Positions 49,179 through 58,545 of a stretch of DNA of 64,000 nucleotides are shown here, piece after piece. The notes under the pieces are model-generated. The model searched no databases. It was not told the DNA's origin and saw only the letters and a program-made list of their open reading frames with translations. Position 1 is the stretch's first letter, and every line of letters starts with the position of its first letter. Origin of the DNA: a bacterium (GTDB lineage Bacteria; Bacteroidota; Ignavibacteria; Kapaibacteriales; UBA2268). The stretch is from contig JAUIIX010000006.1 in assembly GCA_030431515.1 (NCBI GenBank), forward strand, positions 1 through 64,000, in the 5' to 3' direction. Both the position numbers and the translations under genes were made by a program.

Positions 49179-51058
49179 GTTAAATACTCTTCATACCATT
49201 GTTGAAAAATGAATAAATTCCAAATCAATACATTCCTATTTACTTTATCGATATAAAATTCATTTTTAATTTTTTTAATCTCTTCTAATTTAAAAATACC
49301 TTGTTTTAAAATTCTTTCATCACTCAATAATTCTAAGACATTGCTTTTTAATTCATTTCTAAGCCAATTTTCAATAGGTATTGAAAACCCTTGCTTCTTT
49401 CTTTCTATAAGATTACTCGGAACATATCGATATAAAACATCTCTTAATACTGATTTAGTTTTATTATTTCGATATTTATAATTATAAGGTAATCTTAAAG
49501 AAAATTCAACCACTTCTTTATCTAAAAATGGCACTCTTGTCTCTAACGAATTATACATTGCTGCTCTATCAACTTTAACTAAAATATCATTTACTAAAAT
49601 TGTTTTTATATCATAATAACCGAACACATCGCTTTTCAAAATATAATTCGGTTTATTTTTGTCTTGAATAATATTATTATTAATTAAAATAGAATTCGTT
49701 AACAAATTAAAATATATCTTATATTTTTCAATTAAATCCTTTTCTTTTATAAAATTTAATATTTTATTATAATTATTAATATTTAACTCTTTGCTTAGAA
49801 AGTATAATTTATTTCCAAACAAAGATTTAATAAATTTAATAAATAACTTTAAAGGTATTTCTTTAATACCACTTGTAAAACTTAGAATCTTATAAAACAA
49901 GAAATAGTGATTATAACCATAAAATAATTCGTCTCCACCATCTCCAGAAAGTGAAACCGTTACCTTTTCTTTAGCTAATTTAGAAACCAAATAAGTTGGT
50001 ATTTGCGAAGAATCAGCAAATGGTTCATCATACATTTTTGGAATCAAAGATACAACTTTTGACAAATCATCATTAGTTAAAATAAGATCTGTATGATTAG
50101 TACCTATATGATCTGCCACACTCTTCGCAAATACGGATTCATCATATCTTTTATCTTCAAATCCAATAGAGAAAGTATTGATCTTTGTTGTAGAATTTTT
50201 CTGCATTAAAGCTACTACTAAAGAAGAATCAACTCCACCAGATAAAAAAGCCCCAAATGGAACATCTGTTCTCATCTGCATTTTAACGCTATTTTCTATC
50301 AGATTATCTAATTTATTTACCGACTCTTCATAGCTTAAATCTAATTCAATTCCATCACCAAATTTACTTAATTTATCAGAATCCCAATAACAATGTTTAG
50401 TAAAAGTAAAATTATTAACCTCCAAATCTAAATAATACCCTGGTTCTAATTTATAAGTATTCTCAAATATAGAATTTGGATGATTGATATAAGATAAATT
50501 CAAAAATTCATTTAAAGCTGTAGAATTAATTTCTTTGTTAAACGAAGGAAACTTCATTATTGGCTTTAATTCAGATGCAAACACAAAAGAATGAGTATCA
50601 GTAAAATAATAAAGTGGCTTTTCACCAATTCTATCTCTTGCAATAAATAACTTTAATTCATTTTTATCATAAAGAGCAAATGCAAACATCCCAATACATT
50701 TCTCTAAAGCCACCTTTAAACCATATAATTCAATTAATTCTAATAATACTTCAGTATCAGAACTACCTTTCCAATTAATATTATTTTCAGATTCAATTTC
50801 AGATTTTAATTCTAAATAATTATAAATCTCACCGTTCAAAGTAATAACATATCTACCAGAATGCGAAATCATAGGCTGATGACCAGACTCACTCAAGTCT
50901 AAAATCGCAAGACGCTTATGCCCTAATACTACATTAGTCTGAGTATCTTGCCAAGTTCCGTCGCTATCAGGTCCTCTATGCTTGATACTCTCCAACATGC
51001 TGTAAATAACTTCTTCAGCTACTCTACTCTTGCTTATATATCCTGCTATTCCGCACAT
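49175..51058 (-). CDS. asnB: Asparagine-synthetase-like amidotransferase 1
   Basis: The 627-aa protein has an N-terminal class II glutaminase domain (Cys2 of MCGIAGYI; RLAILDLSESGHQP) and a C-terminal synthetase domain with the PP-loop FLSGGVDSSLV and SLSGDGGDELFYGYNHY. In surface-glycan loci such proteins may amidate a carboxylate, for example a uronic acid, rather than make free asparagine; that is inference. Composition is AT-rich like its neighbours, unlike the second copy at 56654. Confidence 0.9.
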   Translation of the reverse strand: MCGIAGYISKSRVAEEVIYSMLESIKHRGPDSDGTWQDTQTNVVLGHKRLAILDLSESGHQPMISHSGRYVITLNGEIYNYLELKSEIESENNINWKGSSDTEVLLELIELYGLKVALEKCIGMFAFALYDKNELKLFIARDRIGEKPLYYFTDTHSFVFASELKPIMKFPSFNKEINSTALNEFLNLSYINHPNSIFENTYKLEPGYYLDLEVNNFTFTKHCYWDSDKLSKFGDGIELDLSYEESVNKLDNLIENSVKMQMRTDVPFGAFLSGGVDSSLVVALMQKNSTTKINTFSIGFEDKRYDESVFAKSVADHIGTNHTDLILTNDDLSKVVSLIPKMYDEPFADSSQIPTYLVSKLAKEKVTVSLSGDGGDELFYGYNHYFLFYKILSFTSGIKEIPLKLFIKFIKSLFGNKLYFLSKELNINNYNKILNFIKEKDLIEKYKIYFNLLTNSILINNNIIQDKNKPNYILKSDVFGYYDIKTILVNDILVKVDRAAMYNSLETRVPFLDKEVVEFSLRLPYNYKYRNNKTKSVLRDVLYRYVPSNLIERKKQGFSIPIENWLRNELKSNVLELLSDERILKQGIFKLEEIKKIKNEFYIDKVNRNVLIWNLFIFQQWYEEYLT

Positions 51059-51060
51059 AA

Positions 51061-51120
51061 CTAAACAAGTTCCTTAACTAAAGTAGTAAATTTCTGACCC
51101 ATCATATTTATATTAAATAT
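51061..51120 (-). pseudogene. Probable C-terminal remnant of a second deleted glycosyltransferase
   Basis: Between asnB and the flippase the minus strand reads ...FNINMMGQKFTTLVKELV then TAG, which looks like the final helix of a GT4 enzyme. It overlaps the end of the flippase gene and lies just before the asnB start. It is shorter than the remnant at 44592, so less certain. Confidence 0.5.
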
Positions 51121-52568
51121 TTTTTAATTAAATAAATTGGATTTTGTTTTCTTAATATTTTAAAGTAAATTATTAACGAAAATAACAACATTAAAATAGT
51201 GTATATTCCAATCTGAAAATATAAACCCAATTCCCTAACAAAATAATAAAAAAGACTTAAAAAAGTAAAAGTTATTAAAATAATAATAGCATTTGTAAAA
51301 TTGAATCTCAGTGAATATGATTTATAAGATAAGTATAATTCAAATAGAAATAGAATAATATTACCTATTAAATAACTTATTGCTACTGCGAATAAATTAA
51401 ACTCAGTTATAAAAAATATCAATATTAATAGCTCAGTAATGTTTTTAGCAAAATAAGAATATACCCTTAAATATGATTTTTTTGAAATAGTTATACCCAA
51501 AGATGTAATCCACGAAATACTTTGAATCATAGAACCTAAGACTAATATAAAAACATAATTACCTGCTTGGAAATATAATTCTGAAGATAGTATTTTAATT
51601 ATCATATCTGTAGTATAAACTAAAAATAGCCCTGCTATTGCAATTAATATCATATATAAATTTAATACTATATTATAGGTTTCCTCTGAATCTTTTTCTT
51701 TAAATATGGATAATGAAAAAGGCCCCCAAGCTGTTGTAAATGCCTGAATTGGCAACTGAATTATAAATGCTACTCTAAATGCTATTGCATATATTCCTAA
51801 TTTATCTTCTGTTAGATAATTAGAAATAAATCCTCTTTCAAATACGGGGCTTATTGCACTTATAAAACTTACTAATCCTAATGGTAATGCGTAATAAAAT
51901 AGTTCCTTCAATATCTTTGTATCTTTTTTAAATTCTAACCATTCAAAGACAAATATTAATCCTATTAGGGCAAAGATACTTCTTGTAGATAAAATAATTA
52001 TAAATATATCAACTAAATCTACATGGAAATATTTTATACCTATTATTATTCCACTAAATGAAAATACTACAGAACCTATATTTAATAATAAAAATTTATA
52101 TTTTGAGAATGTCCATTTTAAAATATTACTTGTATAATTTATCAGCATTCCTACTGGTATTTGTAATAATATGTAGGGCATTAACTCATTATATTTATCT
52201 GTATTTAAATAATAAAACGATAAATCATTCGAAAAATAGTAAAATATTGGGAATAATGCAATTATAAAAATAAGTTGAATTAGTAAGGAACTGCTTACTA
52301 TTAGTTTTTTTTCATTTTTTTCATTATATTCATAAAAATATCTGGCTAATGCTGAATCTTGACCCCATACTACAGCAATAACTAATACATTAATTAAAAT
52401 GTTTATAGAATCGAAGACACCAAATTCTTCTACACTTAAATAACGTGTTAAAAATGGAAAAGCAAACATCATAAATACTGCATTTAATGCGTTTGCTCCA
52501 CCATATACTATACTATCTTTTAGTAGAAACTTTATTCTATTTTGTTGCGTCGATTTTTCTTTTTTCAA
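51108..52568 (-). CDS. Polysaccharide flippase (Wzx/MATE-like)
   Basis: This 486-aa polytopic membrane protein of the MOP superfamily flips lipid-linked glycan units across the inner membrane. The N-terminus SIVYGGANALNAVFMMFAFPFLTRYLSVEEFGVFDSINIL is the classic Wzx opening, and about 12-14 hydrophobic helices follow. Its presence indicates a Wzx-dependent export route, but no Wzy polymerase is evident among the genes seen here. Its start overlaps the upstream gene by 32 bp, so a slightly later start is possible. Confidence 0.9.
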   Translation of the reverse strand: MKKEKSTQQNRIKFLLKDSIVYGGANALNAVFMMFAFPFLTRYLSVEEFGVFDSINILINVLVIAVVWGQDSALARYFYEYNEKNEKKLIVSSSLLIQLIFIIALFPIFYYFSNDLSFYYLNTDKYNELMPYILLQIPVGMLINYTSNILKWTFSKYKFLLLNIGSVVFSFSGIIIGIKYFHVDLVDIFIIILSTRSIFALIGLIFVFEWLEFKKDTKILKELFYYALPLGLVSFISAISPVFERGFISNYLTEDKLGIYAIAFRVAFIIQLPIQAFTTAWGPFSLSIFKEKDSEETYNIVLNLYMILIAIAGLFLVYTTDMIIKILSSELYFQAGNYVFILVLGSMIQSISWITSLGITISKKSYLRVYSYFAKNITELLILIFFITEFNLFAVAISYLIGNIILFLFELYLSYKSYSLRFNFTNAIIILITFTFLSLFYYFVRELGLYFQIGIYTILMLLFSLIIYFKILRKQNPIYLIKKYLI

Positions 52569-53736
52569 AATCTATTAAATATTGTACTAATTTTTCCATG
52601 GTTTTTTGTACCACTTCACTTTTATACCATTCTAGACCATCAAGACCCATTTTTTTATAATTATTAGGGGTTTTAATAAAATTATTAAAATGGTTCTCTA
52701 TATCTTCAATTGTATTTGCATTCATAATATCATAAAGTGACTCTTCTGTTTTTTCACTAATATTTCTGTATGATAATATTGGTTTACCTCCAACTAATGC
52801 TTCAAATAAAACACCACTTGAATTCCAACTATTTGTAAACTGTCCGCAAACAATGTCACACAGTAATAAACAAACCATAATATCTTTTCTATACATTTTA
52901 GGTAGCCAAGTTACTTTATCTTCTATATCTAAATCTTTTATCAATTTTTTGCTAAATTCAACATCAATACCATATTCTAAAAATATTAACTGTGATTTAA
53001 TGTTCTTCTTACTTTTGACAAAATTTGCATAACCCTTTATTAGTTTATCTGTACCTTTATTGTCTGGATCGTCACTTTTCTTATTATACCAAAAATGTCT
53101 GTTGTGTGATAATATTAGTACATCATTTTCATTTCTTATACTTTTTAATTCCTTTCCATATTTGGAAAGTTCCAATAATGTATCTAAATTGTTAATATCA
53201 TATTCTGGATGATAAATCATTGGCAAATAACCATTCCATCTTATATGTTTTTTATTTAATTTATTTAATCTATTTTCATATAAATCATTTGTATTTGGCA
53301 TTTGTATTATGTCGGCATATGGAACTCCCTTTTTTTGAATCCATCTAATACCTGCGTTTATTATCATCCGTTTAGGGCTTAAGGATTCGAATATTGGACG
53401 CCCCCATATATCACCACCATACGGTTTAAATAAATTAATTGGTATATTTGACTTTTTTAAAAATGCGGGTGCAAATCCACAAGAAATATTAAAATCAAAT
53501 CCTTTTAAATCGGTTTTGATTTTTTTACTTGATACAAAGAAGTATGATATTGGATGACCCCAATTTAATTGGTGGATATATTCACTGTATTTATTATCAT
53601 GGGTATCACATTCTGGTAAGAAATGACTTTGTTCGGCATCTGTTAAAAAGAGGTGCGCATCTATATCGTAATCCCTTAGATATCTCATCCAAGAGAAAAA
53701 ATTATTATTCATATTTCCTATCATGGCAACTTTCAT
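52537..53736 (-). CDS. Probable glycosyltransferase, GT-B type
   Basis: The 399-aa protein begins MKVAMIGNMNNNFFSWMRYLRDYDIDAHLFL. It has NLFKPYGGDIWGRPIF in the N-terminal half and a C-terminal domain with GTDKLIKGYANFVK, VTWLPKMYRKDIMVCLLLCDIVCGQFTN and VLFEALVGGKPILSY (EX7E-like Glu). This is a divergent GT4-like sequence; the donor cannot be told. A TATATTTG -7-like element lies about 70 bp upstream without a well-spaced -33 element. Confidence 0.75.
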   Translation of the reverse strand: MKVAMIGNMNNNFFSWMRYLRDYDIDAHLFLTDAEQSHFLPECDTHDNKYSEYIHQLNWGHPISYFFVSSKKIKTDLKGFDFNISCGFAPAFLKKSNIPINLFKPYGGDIWGRPIFESLSPKRMIINAGIRWIQKKGVPYADIIQMPNTNDLYENRLNKLNKKHIRWNGYLPMIYHPEYDINNLDTLLELSKYGKELKSIRNENDVLILSHNRHFWYNKKSDDPDNKGTDKLIKGYANFVKSKKNIKSQLIFLEYGIDVEFSKKLIKDLDIEDKVTWLPKMYRKDIMVCLLLCDIVCGQFTNSWNSSGVLFEALVGGKPILSYRNISEKTEESLYDIMNANTIEDIENHFNNFIKTPNNYKKMGLDGLEWYKSEVVQKTMEKLVQYLIDFEKRKIDATK

Positions 53737-53875
53737 TATTTTTTCTTTTTATTGGAAATGTTTCTATTAAGGTGTTTTAATACGAAATTAAAAATATTTT
53801 GCTATCTCAAATATAGACTAGTCACAATCAAAAGTAAAATTCAAAGTATTTGTAAAATCGATTTTACTATATTTA

Positions 53876-54532
53876 TTAATCAATTTTAATTTCTCCAATT
53901 TTTTTTGCTGGTACACCTGCTACTATATGAAAAGATTCAACATCTTTTGTAACAGCAGCAGCTAAGCCTACTACAGAATATTTTCCAATTTTCAAACGAG
54001 CTAACATTGATGATTTATGACCTAAATGTACGCCATCTTCAATAATGCATCTTCCACCCGTACTTGCAAATGCAGAAATAAAACAAAATTCTCCAACTGT
54101 ATCATCATGACCAACATAACTATAAGACATTAATGTTGTATGATCTCCAATAACAGCATTTGCACCTAATTGCGAATAAGGCATTAAAACATTGCCAAAG
54201 CCAAGTTCTGCTGTTTTAGAAACTGTTGAAGTAGGATGTATAATTGATGCAAATCTTTTATTTGGTATTTTTAATGATTTAAGTAAATTATGTCTTTGAA
54301 AAGCAACTTTTACGGTACTTAAGGTATATATAAAATATACATCTTCATCAAATTTTTTCCAATCTTCATTTTGAATACCCCCAATAATTGGATAATTATT
54401 TATATCTTCTTTTTCATTATCGTTTAAAAAGCCTAATATTTTATATTTTTGTCCAGCATCTATACAATCCTCAATAATAGAAGCAACAACTGTCCCGTTT
54501 CCTCTGCCTCCAATAATTACAATTTTTTTCAT
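53876..54532 (-). CDS. NeuD-type sugar O/N-acyltransferase
   Basis: The 218-aa protein has an N-terminal Rossmann-like PglD/NeuD domain (MKKIVIIGGRGNGTVVASIIEDC) and a left-handed beta-helix of hexapeptide repeats (ISAFASTGGRCIIEDGVHLGHKSSMLARLKIGKYSVVGLAAAV). Family members acetylate amino sugars or sialic acids with acetyl-CoA; the catalytic His is likely in YVGHDD or HLGHK. It overlaps the CitE-like gene by 4 bp, so its acyl donor might come from that module rather than acetyl-CoA. Confidence 0.88.
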   Translation of the reverse strand: MKKIVIIGGRGNGTVVASIIEDCIDAGQKYKILGFLNDNEKEDINNYPIIGGIQNEDWKKFDEDVYFIYTLSTVKVAFQRHNLLKSLKIPNKRFASIIHPTSTVSKTAELGFGNVLMPYSQLGANAVIGDHTTLMSYSYVGHDDTVGEFCFISAFASTGGRCIIEDGVHLGHKSSMLARLKIGKYSVVGLAAAVTKDVESFHIVAGVPAKKIGEIKID

Positions 54533-55404
54533 ATTAATTTTGCCCTTTCTAATATTTTCTTTGCTTTAATAACTAATGGTGGTCCTATAAATACACCATC
54601 AATAATAGCTACACCTTGGTTATTAGCACCAGCTTGTTCGTATAAATTTAAAATCTTCTTAGCATTAGCAATTTCTTCATCTGTAGGTGAGTAAAATTTA
54701 TTTACATAATCAACTTGTTTCGGATTTAATACCCACATTGCTTCATATCCTAAAGTTTTTCCTTTTGATAAATGCTTTTCTAATCCTTCATTATCATGTA
54801 CATTGATATATGCAGCATCAATTGGAATTAAATTGTTTGCTCTTGCAACAATAGCAACTTTGGCTCTAGGGTAAAAAATACTATTATCTTCTCCAAAATC
54901 TCTTATTCCAGATATATCACTTACAAAGTCTTCTGAACCAAACCCAAGTGCAATTATTCTTGTAGAGGATTTTGCAATTTCATCAGCATTTACAATTGAT
55001 TGAGCAGTTTCTAAGATAGGAATAATTTTCAATTTACCTATTTCTAAATTTTTATCTCTTTCAATAATACTCAATAATTTATCAAAAAATATTACATCAC
55101 CTGCTGTTTGAGTTTTTGGAAGTAAAAAACCATCAATCATATCGATACTTAACTGAGACACATCTTGAAAGAAATAATCACTTGTTTGGTCATTGATTCT
55201 AATGAAGACTTTATGATTTTTAAACAAATTCTCATTTAAACTTTCTAAAATAATTTTTCTAGCTAATAACTTATTATTTTCAGGGTAAACAGAGTCTTCT
55301 AAATCTAATAAAATACAATCAGCATTTGATTTTGAAGATTTAATATGGAAATCTTTATTATGTCCTGGAACAAAGAGCAAAGATTTAAAATTATACTTCA
55401 TCAT
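54529..55404 (-). CDS. HpcH/HpaI/CitE-like lyase 1
   Basis: The 291-aa TIM-barrel protein resembles citrate lyase beta and malyl-CoA-type lyases, which cleave or form C-C bonds of 3-hydroxyacyl-CoAs. LLFVPGHNKDFHIKSSKSNADCILLDLEDSVYPENN is the N-terminal signature. The metal ligands appear in ILETAQSIVNADEI (Glu) and GFGSEDFVSDISG (Asp). The C-terminus WVLNPKQVDYVNKFYSPTDEEI is usual. It is tightly packed with a MaoC-fold gene and a second CitE-like gene. Confidence 0.87.
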   Translation of the reverse strand: MMKYNFKSLLFVPGHNKDFHIKSSKSNADCILLDLEDSVYPENNKLLARKIILESLNENLFKNHKVFIRINDQTSDYFFQDVSQLSIDMIDGFLLPKTQTAGDVIFFDKLLSIIERDKNLEIGKLKIIPILETAQSIVNADEIAKSSTRIIALGFGSEDFVSDISGIRDFGEDNSIFYPRAKVAIVARANNLIPIDAAYINVHDNEGLEKHLSKGKTLGYEAMWVLNPKQVDYVNKFYSPTDEEIANAKKILNLYEQAGANNQGVAIIDGVFIGPPLVIKAKKILERAKLI

Positions 55405-55861
55405 AACTTTTCCTTTTTATTAATATTTTCCTTTTAAAAGATATAATATCGATTTTATCTTGATTACTACCAATTGTTTCAACGTATAAAACACCTCTAT
55501 CTGATTTTGATTTTGAAGGAATTATATCAAGAATCTTTGTACGTGAGTAAATCGTATCATTAATAAATGTAGGGTTTAAGTGTTTAATTTCTTCATATCC
55601 TAAGTTGGCTATTGCCTTCCCACTAATATCCATAACAGATAAATGAACAGAAAGACAGAAAACTAAAGTACCAGGTACTAAAATTTTTCCATGCTTATTA
55701 TTTTGAGCATAGTCAATATTAATATGTACTGGATGATGATTCATAGTTAATAAACTAAAAATATTATTATCACTTTCAAAAATAGTTTTTGATTGTGAGT
55801 GAATTATTTCATCACCAATATTAAAATCTTCTAAGTAAAATCCCATTGAATTAGAAAGCAT
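55391..55861 (-). CDS. MaoC-fold acyl-CoA dehydratase/hydratase
   Basis: The 156-aa hot-dog protein begins with FYLEDFNIGDEIIHSQSKTI and has the hydratase motif region FSLLTMNHHPVHINIDYAQ, then GKILVPGTLVFCLSV. In the classical motif an Asp precedes the His by five residues; here the position is Asn (NHHPVH). This occurs, as far as I recall, in MaoC proteins paired with CitE-like lyases, similar to mesaconyl-CoA hydratases. It overlaps both flanking CitE-like genes (14 and 11 bp), so the three proteins probably act in one pathway. Confidence 0.85.
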   Translation of the reverse strand: MLSNSMGFYLEDFNIGDEIIHSQSKTIFESDNNIFSLLTMNHHPVHINIDYAQNNKHGKILVPGTLVFCLSVHLSVMDISGKAIANLGYEEIKHLNPTFINDTIYSRTKILDIIPSKSKSDRGVLYVETIGSNQDKIDIISFKRKILIKRKSYDEV

Positions 55862-56657
55862 TAGATTTACTCCAATTATATATTTTAATTAAATTTTTAA
55901 TATGTGGTTTTTCATATATTTTATCTTTGTATTTAATAACTCCTATCTCATAATTTTCTAATAGATTATATTCTTTAACAAGATAATTAGCAGTTTCTAT
56001 TTCTTCTTTTGAAAAGAATTCAATTTCATCAAAATAATGAATTTGATTAGGGTGTATTAAAAATTTACCATCAAACCCTAGATAAAAGCCATCTTTAACT
56101 TCTTTAACAAACTCTTCTTTTTCAAATAAATTAATATTAACAACATCAATAACTTTAATATCAAATGCTTTTGCAATATTTAATAGTTTAAATCTTGTAT
56201 AATAAAGATTTTTAAAATTATATTTCATCCCCAAATGATTACAATAATCATGACTACCAAATCCAATTCCACTAATATTTAGTATTTTTGACTCAATTAT
56301 TTTTTCTGCATTTAATATACCTAAAGGACTTTCAAATAAAACAATACAGCTATCATTATTTATTATTTCTGAGATATAAGTTAATTGATCTAAATTTTCA
56401 ATTTTTGGTAAAATAAAATTATTGATTTTATTTTTTCTTAAATCATTGATATAATCATCTTTTGAGTTATAAAATATTTTTAATCTTACAAAATAATTAT
56501 TCTTAAATTTAATATTTAAAATATTATTAACTGACTTTTCAAAATCATCACATTTTACAGAATCTTCTAAATCAAATACAAAATAATCAGAATTTAAACT
56601 ATCTTTATTTGCTAAATATTTTTCATTATATGCAGGTATAAAAAAATATTTTCTCAA
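55851..56657 (-). CDS. HpcH/HpaI/CitE-like lyase 2, divergent
   Basis: The 268-aa protein is from the same TIM-barrel family as 54529..55404 but much diverged and very AT-rich. RKYFFIPAYNEKYLANKDSLNSDYFVFDLEDSVK, FILPKIEN, LFESPLGILNAEKII (Glu) and GIGFGSHDYCNHLG (Asp) keep the family residues. I choose TTG at 56657 as start because GGAG lies 9 bp upstream and the start overlaps the asnB stop as TTGA. The ORF-track ATG at 56678 would lie 25 bp inside asnB with no such site. Confidence 0.8.
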   Translation of the reverse strand: MRKYFFIPAYNEKYLANKDSLNSDYFVFDLEDSVKCDDFEKSVNNILNIKFKNNYFVRLKIFYNSKDDYINDLRKNKINNFILPKIENLDQLTYISEIINNDSCIVLFESPLGILNAEKIIESKILNISGIGFGSHDYCNHLGMKYNFKNLYYTRFKLLNIAKAFDIKVIDVVNINLFEKEEFVKEVKDGFYLGFDGKFLIHPNQIHYFDEIEFFSKEEIETANYLVKEYNLLENYEIGVIKYKDKIYEKPHIKNLIKIYNWSKSNAF

Positions 56658-58531
56658 AACAAAAATCTCCTGCACCAATGTTCAAAATTCATAAATGACC
56701 AAATAAGAAGACGGTGATTAATTTTTTTATCAAGATGCTCGTGTACTATTTTATTTATATAATCGCGACTTATGTAGTCAGTAGAGATAGTATGCTCTTC
56801 GAGCAGTAATTTTTTAATATAATTAGCGTTTTCACCTCGGTACCAGCTCTCGTCCGGTGCTGAAAAGCCCTGCTTTTGTCTATTAATAATTTGCTCGGGA
56901 ATATATCCGCTCATTGCTTTACGCAATACATTTTTACCGTCGCTATATTGGCTATATGCTTTCTTCTTATTAATTATATTTTCATCAAGTTTTTTAATCT
57001 CGGCAGTTAGGTTTCCGAGTTTGTGCTTCACAGGGATTTTCTGAGCGAAATTAACAAGGTCATTATCCAAGAAAGGAAAACGCTCTTCAAGTCCATTTGC
57101 CATAGCGAGTTTATCACCTACTAATAGCAAACCATGTAAAAAAGTCTTGCTTTCAAAGTAAAGTGAATTTTGAATATGATCTTGAGGTGTATCGTATTTC
57201 AGCTTTTTATTGAAAGTAAACACACGTTCAAATATTTGACGTGGCTCTTCGATATCAATATGTTGATACATATCTTTTACAAATAGTTGCCCCTTATCCG
57301 CATCAGGAACAAGACGTTGCCAGAAACTATAATATTGGTCAAAAAACTGCTGCTGAGAAAGTGAATCAAATACTTTGTAGTATCGCCAAGGGTAGCCACC
57401 GAAAAGTTCATCGCCCCCAGTTCCTTGCAAACAAACTTTCACAAATTTAGACGCAAGCCGGGAAATATAGTAGTTAGGGTAAGACATACCAACACGCAAA
57501 TCTTCAAGGTGATTAACTACTTTGGGTAGCGACCAACTAAGATCCCCTGCATTGATAACTTGCTCAAAATGTTCAGTTTTAAAGTGATTAGCGATTAGCT
57601 CTGCGTCTCGTCTTTCATCGTAATTAGCTTCTACTCCAGTAACTTCCGACATATCGAAACCGCAAGTAAAAGTAGAAAGTCTATCTACGTGCTGAGAAGC
57701 AACTGCCACGATAGAACCGGAATCCATACCACCAGAGAGGTAAGAACCCACCGGAACATCAGCAATCATTTGTCGAGTAACTGCTTGATGGAAAAGACGT
57801 TGAGTTTCATCAACTGCATCTTGGAAAGTCATGCTTTCGTCAGGTTGCGAGAAATCGTAATCCCACCACGAATGGTGATACACACCATCTGACTTTGCCG
57901 AAATAGTTACGGTATTTGCTTGAGGAAGTAAAGTAACTCCTTCAAAGAAAGTACGATAACTAAATAAATTTTGAAAAGTAAAGTATTCGTTAAGTGATTT
58001 TTTATTCAATCTAACTTGGAAACTTGGATGAGCTATAATTGCCTTAATCTCAGAAGAAAACACTATAGTTTTTCCATTGAACCAATAATAGAGTGGTTTA
58101 ACACCAAATCTATCACGGCTAAGGTAAAGAGTTTTTGTCTCAGTATTCCACGCACCTATAGCAAACATTCCGTTAAGTCTTTCAAAGAATGAAACACCAT
58201 ATTCGGCAAGACCTTCGGTGATTACTTCTGTATCTGTTGTGCTATGGAAAGTGTGACCTAAAGATCTAAGTTCTTGTTTTAATTCTAAATAATTGTAAAT
58301 ACAACCATTAAAGACGATAACCCATTCTTTATTATGAGAAATCATCGGTTGACTACCTTTGTCGGAAGTATCAAGAATAGCAAGACGTTTATGAGCAAGC
58401 GCAATATTATCTCGTACATAATAGCCCTCGCCATCTGGTCCACGGTGAGCAATAGTTTCAGCCATTTTCTTTAGATTATTTAAAGAAAATGATTCACCAG
58501 TTAGATTAAAAACGCCTACAATTCCACACAT
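56654..58531 (-). CDS. asnB: Asparagine-synthetase-like amidotransferase 2, GC-rich
   Basis: The 625-aa protein has Cys2 of MCGIVGVFN and RLAILDTSDKGSQPMIS (glutaminase), then YLSGGMDSGSIVAVASQ and CLQGTGGDELFGGYPWRYY (synthetase). Composition is clearly different from its neighbours: sampled 60-bp blocks reach nearly 50% GC against about 15% in the adjoining CitE-like gene. This points to separate acquisition. The function may be amidation of a glycan carboxylate. The gene downstream starts within its stop codon, so it is integrated into the operon. Confidence 0.92.
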   Translation of the reverse strand: MCGIVGVFNLTGESFSLNNLKKMAETIAHRGPDGEGYYVRDNIALAHKRLAILDTSDKGSQPMISHNKEWVIVFNGCIYNYLELKQELRSLGHTFHSTTDTEVITEGLAEYGVSFFERLNGMFAIGAWNTETKTLYLSRDRFGVKPLYYWFNGKTIVFSSEIKAIIAHPSFQVRLNKKSLNEYFTFQNLFSYRTFFEGVTLLPQANTVTISAKSDGVYHHSWWDYDFSQPDESMTFQDAVDETQRLFHQAVTRQMIADVPVGSYLSGGMDSGSIVAVASQHVDRLSTFTCGFDMSEVTGVEANYDERRDAELIANHFKTEHFEQVINAGDLSWSLPKVVNHLEDLRVGMSYPNYYISRLASKFVKVCLQGTGGDELFGGYPWRYYKVFDSLSQQQFFDQYYSFWQRLVPDADKGQLFVKDMYQHIDIEEPRQIFERVFTFNKKLKYDTPQDHIQNSLYFESKTFLHGLLLVGDKLAMANGLEERFPFLDNDLVNFAQKIPVKHKLGNLTAEIKKLDENIINKKKAYSQYSDGKNVLRKAMSGYIPEQIINRQKQGFSAPDESWYRGENANYIKKLLLEEHTISTDYISRDYINKIVHEHLDKKINHRLLIWSFMNFEHWCRRFLF

Positions 58532-58545
58532 TTATTTAGTTATTC

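Noticed and set aside
53808-53832. Internal promoter in the glycan locus (TATATTTG)
   Set aside because: The nearest TTTG is only 13 bp away instead of 19-21; not supported as a full promoter.
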